A stretch of 64,000 bases of DNA from Chryseobacterium culicis (GTDB lineage: Bacteria; Bacteroidota; Bacteroidia; Flavobacteriales; Weeksellaceae), in assembly GCF_002979755.1 (NCBI RefSeq), contig NZ_PCPP01000003.1, positions 248,001 through 312,000 of the forward strand, read 5' to 3'. Positions 52,440 through 60,898 of this stretch are shown in pieces. Each line of letters starts with the position of its first letter. Position 1 is the first letter of the stretch. The translations under genes were made by a program, and so were the position numbers. The notes below the pieces were generated by a model, which saw only the letters and a list, made by a program, of their open reading frames with translations, had not been told where the DNA came from and did not search any database.

Positions 52440-52874
52440 ATGGAAAATCCGAATACACCCAAATTAGAAAACCAGATTTGCTTTCCGCTGTATGTAATTG
52501 CTAAAGAGATTACAGGGCTTTACCGTCCTTTTCTTGATGAGCTGGGCATTACCTATCCGCAGTATCTTGTCATGATGATATTATGGGATGGTGACGGACT
52601 TACGGTAACCCATATCGGAGAAAAACTGTATCTGGATAGTGGAACGTTAACCCCTCTTCTTAAAAGACTGGAATCTAAAGGATTTATCAACAGAAAAAGA
52701 AAAAAAGAGGACGAAAGAGTGGTTGAAGTATTTTTAGACGAAGCAGGAAAACAGCTTCAGAAAAAGGCATGTGAAATTCCGGGAAAAATTCAGGAAAAAC
52801 TGGGAATACAGCCGGAAGAACTGCTGCATCTTAAAGACACAGTACTAAAAATATTAAACAAAATAGAAAAATAA
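52440..52874 (+). CDS. ohrR: MarR-family regulator OhrR
   Basis: 144 residues. The N-terminal LENQICFPLYVIAKEITGLY places the sensing Cys at position 14, as in OhrR; the winged helix includes LYLDSGTLTPLLKRLESKGF (about 66-85). OhrR represses ohr until the cysteine is oxidised by organic hydroperoxide. The stop is directly before the ohr start (no gap), so they form an operon. Confidence 0.92.
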   Translation: MENPNTPKLENQICFPLYVIAKEITGLYRPFLDELGITYPQYLVMMILWDGDGLTVTHIGEKLYLDSGTLTPLLKRLESKGFINRKRKKEDERVVEVFLDEAGKQLQKKACEIPGKIQEKLGIQPEELLHLKDTVLKILNKIEK

Positions 52875-53300
52875 ATGAAAACGTTATATACAACTCAGGT
52901 TACCGCTAAAGGTGGCAGAAACGGACATGTAAAAAGTGAAAACGGAGTGTTGGATCTTGAGGTAAGAATGCCAAAAGGCCTGGGAGGAGCCAATGATGAT
53001 TTTGCCAATCCTGAAATGCTTTTTGCAGCCGGATATTCTGCATGTTTCGACAGTGCTTTGAACAGAGTAATCAGCCTTTCTAAAGTGAAAACCGGAGAAA
53101 CAACCGTAACTGCACAAGTGAGCATAGGACAGATTGAAAACGGAGGTTTTGGACTGGCAGCAGAACTTGATGTGAATATCCCCGGAGTTTCTATTGAAGA
53201 AGCTCAGGCTTTAACTGAAAAGGCTCATCAAATTTGTCCTTATTCTAATGCGACCAGAAACAATATGGAGGTGAAACTTTCAGTAACCAACAACGATTAA
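52875..53300 (+). CDS. ohr: Organic hydroperoxide resistance protein Ohr
   Basis: 141 residues of the Ohr/OsmC fold. The redox pair is Cys57 (GYSACFDSAL) and Cys121 (HQICPYSNATRNN). It reduces organic hydroperoxides using lipoylated proteins as donors. It lies directly after ohrR, the usual arrangement for self-controlled expression. Confidence 0.95.
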   Translation: MKTLYTTQVTAKGGRNGHVKSENGVLDLEVRMPKGLGGANDDFANPEMLFAAGYSACFDSALNRVISLSKVKTGETTVTAQVSIGQIENGGFGLAAELDVNIPGVSIEEAQALTEKAHQICPYSNATRNNMEVKLSVTNND

Positions 53301-53328
53301 TCCAATTTTTTTAAGCATAGTTATAACG

Positions 53329-53363
53329 AAAGGAGCTGTTTCCATGGAAACAGCTCCTTTTTA
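53329..53363 (+). terminator. Terminator of the ohrR-ohr operon
   Basis: A 32-bp perfect palindrome (AAAGGAGCTGTTTCCA arm) ending in T-rich sequence. Confidence 0.92.
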
Positions 53364-53468
53364 TTTTATTTTCCCACAGATTTCACAGATGAACACAGAT
53401 GATTGAGAATATTTTAGTACCAGCATGTCATCATTCATCATTCATAATTTATAATTCATAACTCATCA

Positions 53469-54104
53469 TTACCTTCTGTCTTTATTTAGATCACTTTTCT
53501 GATAGGCATCTACCTTTTTATAAGAATCATTTTTCTCTTTTTCTTTTTTGTCTGAAATCAGAATTCCGAAGAGATGGTCGATTTCATGCTGGAAAATAAC
53601 CGCTGTAAAACCTTCTACAATTTCTGAATATTTCTGTCCTTTCAGATCTACATACTCCAGCTGAATGACTTTGCTTCTGTAGAACTGATCTCTGAATTCA
53701 GGAATAGACAAATCTCCTTCAGGCCCGAGGTTCTGAAGATCGGATCGCCATACAATCACCGGATTGATAAAGTATTCCAACGGAGTTCCTTCTTTATCAA
53801 AACGCTGTACCCAGATTATTTTTCTGTTGATTCCTACTTGAGGAGCAGCAATTCCTACTCCACCATCTGTTGACAAAAGGGATTCTTTCATTCTTTTGAC
53901 CAGAACTGCCGTATTCGGATCATGAGGATCTGCTTCTGAAGAAATGTTCAGCAATGTTTTGTGCTGACTGGCATCTGTGGTCTGATAGATCGGTAATGCT
54001 GTATTTACATCGCCCTGATTAATAATGGAAATCTCATTGGAAGTAAGTTTCTGAGCGTTCAACAGTCCGATAAAAAAGATCAGCAGGATGGGTAATTTCT
54101 TCAT
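53469..54104 (-). CDS. Exported peptide deformylase-like protein with altered metal site
   Basis: 211 residues with a signal peptide (1-17, ending LLNAQ), unlike cytoplasmic Def. The deformylase motifs are seen as GGVGIAAPQVG (81-91), EGDLS (129-133) and QHEIDH (172-177). In true enzymes the second motif is EGCLS with Cys as a metal ligand; here it is Asp131. The His-Glu-His of motif 3 (H173, E174, H177) is kept. The acidic ligand may still bind metal, or it may act on another substrate. A minus-strand TACCTTTG (54122-54129) may be its -7 element. Confidence 0.85.
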   Translation of the reverse strand: MKKLPILLIFFIGLLNAQKLTSNEISIINQGDVNTALPIYQTTDASQHKTLLNISSEADPHDPNTAVLVKRMKESLLSTDGGVGIAAPQVGINRKIIWVQRFDKEGTPLEYFINPVIVWRSDLQNLGPEGDLSIPEFRDQFYRSKVIQLEYVDLKGQKYSEIVEGFTAVIFQHEIDHLFGILISDKKEKEKNDSYKKVDAYQKSDLNKDRR

Positions 54105-54172
54105 ATTTTTTGAATGTAGTACAAAGGTAAATATTGTAGAATAAAAATAGTTATTAATCCCTGAATTTTAAG

Positions 54173-54236
54173 TTTTGGCTAAAGCCAATAGAAGTTGATA
54201 TAAAAAATGAACGGGCTAAAGCCCGTTCCTATTGAA
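54173..54236. repeat. Dispersed palindromic repeat (GGGCTAAAGCCC type)
   Basis: GGCTAAAGCCAATAGAAG (54178-54195) and AACGGGCTAAAGCCCGTTCC (54210-54229) share the same self-complementary core. The rest of 54105-54348 holds a TCATTCTGAAAGGGATG/GATTCTTCCTTCGTCAGAA pair (54261-54328). No gene. Confidence 0.75.
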
Positions 54237-54348
54237 TTCAATGTATGTAATTGATTTTTGTCATTCTGAAAGGGATGTAATGTAATGAAGAGTCTCATAA
54301 TTATAGTAAGATTCTTCCTTCGTCAGAATTACACTTTTGTAAAAAAAA

Positions 54349-55221
54349 TTAAAAAGTCTTCGTCATATCACCCGGAATAATCAGATTGAAATCTGTCGGG
54401 ATATAGTCTTTGGCAGGAACTTTCAGTTCAGGATCGTCTGATTCAAAAACAGAAATTACCGCCATTTTCAGGTTAGGATTTTTCTGTTTGATGTACCAAT
54501 AGATTCCCCCAAATTCTTTGCTGTGATAGTTTCCGTTGTAATGGATGAATGTTTTTCCGGCCTGGAAGTTTTTCAGAATAGACTCCGCCATGGTTGCATC
54601 TTTTGTAGCCTGAGCTGAGATAAAATTCATCACTCTTGTTCCCTCGGCATGGTCTCCCATCATCTTTTTCATCTCTGGATATCCTGGTGTGTCCAGCGTA
54701 ACTTTGATAGGCAGCTGAGCAATGTATGTTTTCTCTTTTCCGCTTAATTTATTTAAAGATTCAAGGCCTTCTTTAGCTGTCTGAGAGGCATATCTTCTTG
54801 GAATATTGGTGGCCACAAAATTCAGTTTTTTATCTTTGGCAAAATCTACCAAAGGCTTGTAATCTGTTGCGTAATTATTCCATAAACGGGCGGAGTCTTT
54901 CAATGTTTTAGCATCAAATTTTCCGTTTAAATATTGATCCAGCTGCGCCTGATTATCTCTTTCAAACATTTCTGCTCCTAAAATAAGCTGACCGTTCTTT
55001 TTGGCAAACAGAGCTTCTGTAATTTTAAGCTGAAGCCAGTGATTGATAGAACTGTTATGATTTTCTCCAAAAAAGACCACATCATAATCTGCCAGTTCTT
55101 TCACCAGTTTTTCGGTTTTTATTTCCTTTCCTTTTTTATCATAAAACTGGTAAGCTTTAAAGTCCTGCGCCTTCAATGAACAGAAACCGGCAAGCAGTAT
55201 TGCTATGAAAATGTTTCTCAT
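54349..55221 (-). CDS. ChaN-family haem-binding lipoprotein-like protein
   Basis: 290 residues, signal peptide ending SLKAQ (about 19). The ChaN fold is recognisable from VVFFGENHNSSINHWLQL, LGAEMFERDNQAQLDQYL, FVATNIPRRYAS and HYNGNYHSKEFGGIYWYI; GENHN and the HxGxxH-like part bind haem in the family. ChaN proteins handle haem at the outer membrane. It follows the haem operon, on the same strand, but after a terminator, so it may have its own promoter. Confidence 0.85.
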   Translation of the reverse strand: MRNIFIAILLAGFCSLKAQDFKAYQFYDKKGKEIKTEKLVKELADYDVVFFGENHNSSINHWLQLKITEALFAKKNGQLILGAEMFERDNQAQLDQYLNGKFDAKTLKDSARLWNNYATDYKPLVDFAKDKKLNFVATNIPRRYASQTAKEGLESLNKLSGKEKTYIAQLPIKVTLDTPGYPEMKKMMGDHAEGTRVMNFISAQATKDATMAESILKNFQAGKTFIHYNGNYHSKEFGGIYWYIKQKNPNLKMAVISVFESDDPELKVPAKDYIPTDFNLIIPGDMTKTF

Positions 55222-55324
55222 TTTATGTTGTATTTAATCACAAATTAAACAAATATTTTGTCATTTACTACACAGTACTTGTCAATCTGCTTATATGAAA
55301 ATTTGCTTTTTTTACTTCTTTGCA

Positions 55325-55363
55325 ATAAAAAAGACCGCTTTGAATTTTACAAACAAAACGGTC
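55325..55363 (-). terminator. Terminator after the haem operon
   Basis: GACCG (55333-55337)/CGGTC (55359-55363) with inner CTTTG/CAAAA partial pairing, T-run on the minus strand. It lies between hmuS and the ChaN-like gene. Confidence 0.7.
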
Positions 55364-55383
55364 CCATTCAAATCATCTAATTA

Positions 55384-56412
55384 TTATTTCTCTAATGTTG
55401 CTACAAGATCCTTCCACTCCTGAAGTTCAGGAATTCCAGGTTTTCTTTTCCCGAAGAACTGAACAATAAAGTCTCCTTCATTGTTGAATACTTCGATAGC
55501 AGTTACTTCTCCGTCTTCTGTTGGTTTTTTAACAATCCAAGCTTCTGCAATTTTCGTTACATCAAGGTGTAAGTTGAAATCCGGATCCATTACATTGAAC
55601 CACTGCTGGTGCCAAAGTGTTTTCTTAACGTTTCCTGTGTGGATCTGAATGATTCCTCTGTTTCCAACGAAAACCATAATCGGTGTATTCTTTTCAGAAG
55701 CATCTTCAAGGATGTTTACCACTTTAGCATTATCAATTTTCTTAGCAAATCCTTCCGGAGCCAATCGTAAAGCCTGTGTTCTGCTTACTCCATATTTTCT
55801 TGTCATCATGAAGAAATCATGGGTATCTTTCAACTCTGTCCATGCTTTTTTGAAACCTTCCACATCAATTTCAGCATCTGCTTTTTCAGCCTGTTTTGGA
55901 GCTACTGCTTCAAAAGCCAGTGCCTGATTCTGATCTTCCGTTTTGAATTTTTCAACAATCGCATCGAAAGCAGCTTCATTACTGTCTTTAGTCAGATAAA
56001 TCTTGTGAAGTGCCAGTCCGTCTTTTCCGAAAAACTGCAGGCTTTTCTTCTCTCCTTCCAATACGGCAAAAGCAAATTTCCAGTGGTTAAGGAAAATTCT
56101 AAGATCGATATCTTCGCCCACAAAAAGCTGTGCATGAGGACTGCTGAAATCTCCGTTCAGGTAAGTTCCTTTTCTTTCATGAACACATTCATCATTACGG
56201 GTAAGAGCCATTACTTTTCCTAATTGCTCAGCTTCTGTAAGAATTCCCTGGAAATCCGGGTTCAGGACAGTTACTCCTTCTCCAATGCTTGTTGCCAGCA
56301 ATTCTGCTTCACTTACCGCTAACTGTGCTGCTGCATTTCTTATTCTGACATGTGGATTTTCTGCTTTCAGAGCTTCCCATTTTTCCTTTAAATCATTAAC
56401 TAATGTGCTCAT
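55384..56412 (-). CDS. HmuS/HemS-type haem-degrading factor
   Basis: 342 residues, two similar halves. Each half has the family pattern, first ENPHVRIRNAAAQLAVSEAELLA and then DTHDFFMMTRKYGVSRTQALRLA; the C-terminal half includes NRGIIQIHTGNVKKTLW with the haem-ligand His region. It binds haem and opens the ring or passes it on in the cytoplasm. It lies 4 bp after the methyltransferase gene in the haem uptake operon. Confidence 0.93.
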   Translation of the reverse strand: MSTLVNDLKEKWEALKAENPHVRIRNAAAQLAVSEAELLATSIGEGVTVLNPDFQGILTEAEQLGKVMALTRNDECVHERKGTYLNGDFSSPHAQLFVGEDIDLRIFLNHWKFAFAVLEGEKKSLQFFGKDGLALHKIYLTKDSNEAAFDAIVEKFKTEDQNQALAFEAVAPKQAEKADAEIDVEGFKKAWTELKDTHDFFMMTRKYGVSRTQALRLAPEGFAKKIDNAKVVNILEDASEKNTPIMVFVGNRGIIQIHTGNVKKTLWHQQWFNVMDPDFNLHLDVTKIAEAWIVKKPTEDGEVTAIEVFNNEGDFIVQFFGKRKPGIPELQEWKDLVATLEK

Positions 56413-56416
56413 TACT

Positions 56417-57067
56417 TTACTTTTTTATGGTTAAAATTGTATAAATTCTTCGTATTGTTTCGTTTCCTGTTTTACTTTTTATTTCTTCTTCTTTTTCAGA
56501 AGTTTTCATTCTTTTAAAATGGCTTTTGGAGATCAGTTCTTCCATTTCACTGTTGCTGTACAGGGTGAAGTCATATTCCGTAAACGGCAGCTTCTCCATG
56601 AATTCTCTTTGCCCGAATGTAAGAACGAATGTTCCGTCATCTTTTAAAACCCTGTAGATCTCGTTTAAAAATTCTACCGGATTTTCCCAGAAATAAACGG
56701 TGTTGACGGTGAATATTTTATCGAAGGTTCTCTCCTGAAAAGGAAGATTTTTGCCTTCATACAAAACAAAATCTGACTGGTTTTCAAATTCTTTATTGAG
56801 TCTTTTGGCTTCATTGTGCATGGTTTCAGAAATATCAATCCCGGTATATCTGAGGTTTTTGGCAAGACTCATTATACTTTTCAGGTGTGCGGCATTTCCG
56901 TGTCCTATTTCAAGGATTTGTTGACCGTCATCTATCACAAGTGTTTTGATGCTTTCCAACGTCATACTGATGTTGGTAGCATTCATCATTTCACCAATCT
57001 CGATGCCTTTTTCACCCTGAGGGTTGGCAAGATTCTGAGCGAGGATTTTTAATTCGTCTTTTTCCAT
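56417..57067 (-). CDS. Class I SAM-dependent methyltransferase in the haem operon
   Basis: 216 residues. QILEIGHGNAAHLKSIMS (about 51-68) is SAM motif I and FDKIFTVNTVYFWENPVEFL is the motif II/III region. This is a UbiE-like fold, but the substrate is unknown. It sits between hmuV and hmuS, 3-4 bp from each, so it is cotranscribed with haem uptake. Whether it acts on a tetrapyrrole is speculation based on context. Confidence 0.88.
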   Translation of the reverse strand: MEKDELKILAQNLANPQGEKGIEIGEMMNATNISMTLESIKTLVIDDGQQILEIGHGNAAHLKSIMSLAKNLRYTGIDISETMHNEAKRLNKEFENQSDFVLYEGKNLPFQERTFDKIFTVNTVYFWENPVEFLNEIYRVLKDDGTFVLTFGQREFMEKLPFTEYDFTLYSNSEMEELISKSHFKRMKTSEKEEEIKSKTGNETIRRIYTILTIKK

Positions 57068-57069
57068 GG

Positions 57070-57843
57070 TTATCCAAAAATGATCATTGGGTTATTGGTA
57101 ATAGGATGTCCGCAGATGGTACAGGGAAAATTATAAGCATTGCTGATATTTTCTTCAGTAAAAACTTCCTGTGGAGTTCCATAGGCGGAAACCTGTCCTG
57201 ATTTCATTAATAAAATCTTATCTGCAAATTGTGCAGCAAGGTTCAGATCATGCAAAACTACAATAGCACTGTTAGCTTTTTTGGTGAAATTTTTGATAAT
57301 TTCCAATGCTTTATACTGATGTTTTATATCTAAATTATTCAAAGGTTCATCCAGAAAAACCAGTTTATGGGGGATCTCATTTTCAAGCTGTGCCATTACT
57401 CTTGAAAGGTGTACACGCTGTTTTTCTCCCCCTGAAAGTGTATTGTATTCTCTTTCTTTCAGATGAAAAATATCAGTTTCGTACATCATATTGTTCATGG
57501 CTTCCAGATCTTCTTTTCCAGGCTGGGCATCAAAATACGGGTATCTTCCCATCATGATTACATCCTTCACCTCAAGCGGAATATCATTGCTGTTATGTTG
57601 TGAAAATTTTGCTTTGTGTTTGGAAAGCTCTCTGATATTCCATTCTCTGATTGGTTTATCTTTAAATAAAACTTTGTTATTGCCGGATTTCACTTCATCT
57701 GCCAGAACACTCAGAAGACTTGACTTTCCTGCTCCGTTGGGTCCTACAATGGCGAGAAATTCACCGTATTCCAGAGAGACATCTACGCCGTCCAGGATAC
57801 GGAATTCTTTATGTTTATAATTAATCTGGTGTGCCTTAATCAT
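57070..57843 (-). CDS. hmuV: Haem ABC transporter ATP-binding protein
   Basis: 257 residues. Walker A VGPNGAGKSSLLS, signature LSGGEKQRVHLSR, Walker B KLVFLDEPLNNLD and switch HDLNLAAQF are intact. It energises import by the HmuU permease. It overlaps hmuU by one base (TAATG). Confidence 0.95.
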   Translation of the reverse strand: MIKAHQINYKHKEFRILDGVDVSLEYGEFLAIVGPNGAGKSSLLSVLADEVKSGNNKVLFKDKPIREWNIRELSKHKAKFSQHNSNDIPLEVKDVIMMGRYPYFDAQPGKEDLEAMNNMMYETDIFHLKEREYNTLSGGEKQRVHLSRVMAQLENEIPHKLVFLDEPLNNLDIKHQYKALEIIKNFTKKANSAIVVLHDLNLAAQFADKILLMKSGQVSAYGTPQEVFTEENISNAYNFPCTICGHPITNNPMIIFG

Positions 57844-58883
57844 TACAGTGATTTTTTAAATTTAACCAAAATAGCAATAAAAATAGGTCCTCCCATTAAC
57901 GCTGTTAAAATCCCGATTGGCAATTCTGATGGTGCTACAATGCTTCTGCTGAATGTATCTGCCGTCAATAGCAAGATACTTCCACACATAGCCGACAATG
58001 GCAAAATAAAAGCATAATTGGATTTGAATAAAAGTCTTAAAATATAAGGTACAATAAGACCTACAAAACCAATTGTTCCTGAGAATGCCACACAGCTACC
58101 CACCATTAAAGCCACAATGATAATAATCTGCTTTTTCAGCCTTTCCACATTGATTCCCAAATGCTGTGCATCTTTTTCTCCAAGCATCATTGCATTCAAT
58201 GCTTTTCCTTTAGGCAATAAAATAATGTAAGCAATAATTGTAACAATGGCCAGAATGATATTCTTCGTCCATGTTGCTGCTGCCAAACTTCCTAAATTCC
58301 AAAAAGTAAGATCTCTAAGCTGTTCATCTTTTGAGATATAGATTAAAAATCCTGTTATTGAAAAGCCTATCGCTGTTATTGCAACTCCGGTAAGCAACAT
58401 CATCACCACATTGGTTTTTCCTCCGCTTGTTGAAATTCTGTACACCAACATCATAGATAAAAAAGAACCTATAAAAGCCGCGATGCCTACCAGTGAAAAT
58501 TGTACAACTTCAGGAAGATATTCTTTGAAATGTCCTCCTAAAACAATCGCAATTGCAGCCAGCAGGGTTGCTCCTGATGTAAGTCCTATTAAATCTCCCG
58601 TTGCCAAAGGATTCTTGAAAAGCCCCTGAAGGCTTGTTCCTGAAACCGACAACATACTTCCTACTAAAATAGCCATGATAATTCTGGCTGCTCTTACGTC
58701 CCAAATCACATATTTATCACTCAATGATAAATGGGGATCTCCTTTTATAAATTGCCAGAGTGCCCTGAACGGAGAGTTGTCTCCAAAATCATAGACCCCT
58801 GTATTAAGTGACAGTACTGCTATAATAGTAAGCAGTACTGCACTTATAATAAGATAAAAGTATAGTTTACTTTGTGCTTTCAA
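57843..58883 (-). CDS. hmuU: Haem/iron ABC transporter permease
   Basis: 346 residues of the FecCD/BtuC family with about ten helices. The blocks LSVSGTSLQGLFKNPLATGDLIG, GKTNVVMMLLTGVAI and FSGTIGFVGLIVPYILRLL are standard. The start overlaps the hmuT stop region by 17 bp. Together with HmuV it moves haem across the inner membrane. Confidence 0.95.
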   Translation of the reverse strand: MKAQSKLYFYLIISAVLLTIIAVLSLNTGVYDFGDNSPFRALWQFIKGDPHLSLSDKYVIWDVRAARIIMAILVGSMLSVSGTSLQGLFKNPLATGDLIGLTSGATLLAAIAIVLGGHFKEYLPEVVQFSLVGIAAFIGSFLSMMLVYRISTSGGKTNVVMMLLTGVAITAIGFSITGFLIYISKDEQLRDLTFWNLGSLAAATWTKNIILAIVTIIAYIILLPKGKALNAMMLGEKDAQHLGINVERLKKQIIIIVALMVGSCVAFSGTIGFVGLIVPYILRLLFKSNYAFILPLSAMCGSILLLTADTFSRSIVAPSELPIGILTALMGGPIFIAILVKFKKSL

Positions 58884-59745
58884 TTAAAAGTTTGTTTAAT
58901 CCTACTGCTGCTTCTCCTACTCTTGGTCCGAAACCTGATACTAAACCTCCGTCCATTGCGATGATCTTCTTGTTCTTACCTGCATTGGTTTGGGATACTC
59001 CCGGCATTTTAAGTGCTCCTTCATTACCTCCTGCACCCTGTAAACCAGTTTCAAAGAAGAACAATACATCAGGATTAGCTTTTACAACAGCCTCCGGAGT
59101 CAATGGTTTGAAATCTTCAAAATCAGTCACTGCATTTTCTCCGCCGGCAAGGGTGATTAATGAAGCCATTGGTGTATTCTTACCGCTCACCATCAACATA
59201 TTTCCTCTGGCATAGATGAATAATACCTTTGGTTTTTTAGCGATTGGCTGTACCTGTTTCAGATCTGCATCAATCTTGTCATTCAGTTTCTGATAGTCTG
59301 TATTTCCGATAGCTTTTGCTACTTGCTCGATCAGTTTTTTAGTTCCTTCCACAGTGTATTCCTGTTTGAAAACTTCAGTTTTAATTCCGGAAGATTTGAT
59401 TTTCCCCATTAATTCAGGGTTGATATCTTTATCAGAAGCTAAAATTAAGGTAGGAGATACCGCCATAATCGGCTCAATGGTCATGGATCTCATGTGCCCT
59501 AAATCTTTAGCGGTAGTTTTTAAACTTGCCGGATAAGTACTGGTAACGTCTGTGGCAACGATTTCTTTTTCGTGGCCTAAAGCAGCTACGATTTCAGTAA
59601 TTCCTCCGTTTAGCGTTACTATTTTATTGTTAGTTTTTGGTGCTTCAGAAGTAGCTTCTGTAGTATTTTCTTTTGCTCCTGCTTCTGCTTTTTTGCAAGA
59701 GTATACTGCTACAAGAACAGAAGCTGCAAGGATGAATTTTTTCAT
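58867..59745 (-). CDS. hmuT: Haem ABC transporter substrate-binding lipoprotein
   Basis: 292 residues with a lipobox (AVYSC, Cys17) and an acidic Thr/Ala linker, then a class III periplasmic binding fold (IVTLNGGITEIVAALGHEKEIV, GAVSPTLI-type and GFGPRVGEAAVGLNKLL end). ALGHEKEIVATDVTSTYPASLK matches HmuT. It delivers haem to HmuUV. Confidence 0.93.
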   Translation of the reverse strand: MKKFILAASVLVAVYSCKKAEAGAKENTTEATSEAPKTNNKIVTLNGGITEIVAALGHEKEIVATDVTSTYPASLKTTAKDLGHMRSMTIEPIMAVSPTLILASDKDINPELMGKIKSSGIKTEVFKQEYTVEGTKKLIEQVAKAIGNTDYQKLNDKIDADLKQVQPIAKKPKVLFIYARGNMLMVSGKNTPMASLITLAGGENAVTDFEDFKPLTPEAVVKANPDVLFFFETGLQGAGGNEGALKMPGVSQTNAGKNKKIIAMDGGLVSGFGPRVGEAAVGLNKLLIESTK

Positions 59746-59766
59746 GATATACTATTATTTGATTAT

Positions 59767-60882
59767 TTATAAAGGTTCGAATTCAAAATTGGTGTATCCT
59801 CTTTCTCCTTTCGTATTTTTCATGGTATTGAATCTCAGTTTGAAATAAAAACCTTCGGCATCTTTCAATACAAAGAAACGGTCTGCATACACAAAAGGAA
59901 CCGGATTGGATGCAGTACCGGTAGTGGTTCTCCATTTATCTCCAATCGCTCTTTGGTCATTGAATACGAATTTTGCTGGCTCCACATCTTTTAATTTAAA
60001 TGCATTGTAAGCCGCATCAAGACTTCCTGTAACACTTACCTGGTAAGCTCCTACTCCATTAAGGGTATTCGTTGCTACAAAGTCAGCATAAAAATAACTT
60101 CCTGCACTGGTTGTAGGCCCCATGAATACTTCATTGGTAAATGTTGTGAAGACCAGATCCCATTTTTTCTTCTTAGGCTGAATTTTTACCGGAGTTCCTG
60201 TTTTCAGGTTAAAAAATGAGAAGTTGTATTCTGTATCTTTGGTAATAAGATATTCTTTAATATCTGTTCCTGTTGCATTTACGTCTGCATAACGGATTTT
60301 GTATCCATTCTGAGCTCTCAGGATCTGAATCTTTTTCCATCCTCTCGGATCACCGGACAATGAAACAGAACCTGCCCCGATATTGGCTGCAGAAGGTATT
60401 TCTCTCCCTAAATTGATCAGATAAACAGGATTTTCAGCATCATTTTCTTTGATGGCATCTATTCCGGAAGTCTGATTAAGAAAATCTCCGTTCGGGTTGT
60501 CAACATATTTCATGTTCGCTGCATCAAATGTTCCCACCTGAGCAATGTCTTTCAAGCTTGATATATCAGATTCTTTTACTTTACTAATGTCTGAAGCGTT
60601 CGGTATTTTAATCACCGTCATGGCAAGAGATCCGTTCATAATCACTCTATAGGTATCGCCACTATAAAAACCAAGATCCCAGTCTGTTCTGCTGTTAACT
60701 GCCGGATTGGTATAGTCACTCAAATCAATCCAAACCTGATTAGGTTCTGTAGGACCGCCAATTTGTACACTTACTTCAGACCCTGTCATAGGAGGAACCG
60801 GAACCGGATCTTCGTCTGCGGAAAGGCAAGACTGTGTGGCAGCCATGATAGAAAGAACAGATAATATTTTTAAATACTTCAT
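59767..60882 (-). CDS. HmuY-family haem-binding lipoprotein
   Basis: 371 residues with a lipobox (ATQSC, Cys19). The beta-rich body has WDLGFYSGDTYRVIMNGSLAM and KKWDLVFTTFTNEVFMGPTT, repeated features of the HmuY family, in which haem is held by two His or Met residues outside the cell and handed to the receptor. The ligand residues cannot be assigned with confidence here. It lies 16 bp after the receptor gene in the operon. Confidence 0.87.
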   Translation of the reverse strand: MKYLKILSVLSIMAATQSCLSADEDPVPVPPMTGSEVSVQIGGPTEPNQVWIDLSDYTNPAVNSRTDWDLGFYSGDTYRVIMNGSLAMTVIKIPNASDISKVKESDISSLKDIAQVGTFDAANMKYVDNPNGDFLNQTSGIDAIKENDAENPVYLINLGREIPSAANIGAGSVSLSGDPRGWKKIQILRAQNGYKIRYADVNATGTDIKEYLITKDTEYNFSFFNLKTGTPVKIQPKKKKWDLVFTTFTNEVFMGPTTSAGSYFYADFVATNTLNGVGAYQVSVTGSLDAAYNAFKLKDVEPAKFVFNDQRAIGDKWRTTTGTASNPVPFVYADRFFVLKDAEGFYFKLRFNTMKNTKGERGYTNFEFEPL

Positions 60883-60898
60883 AATCGTAACTTATTAT

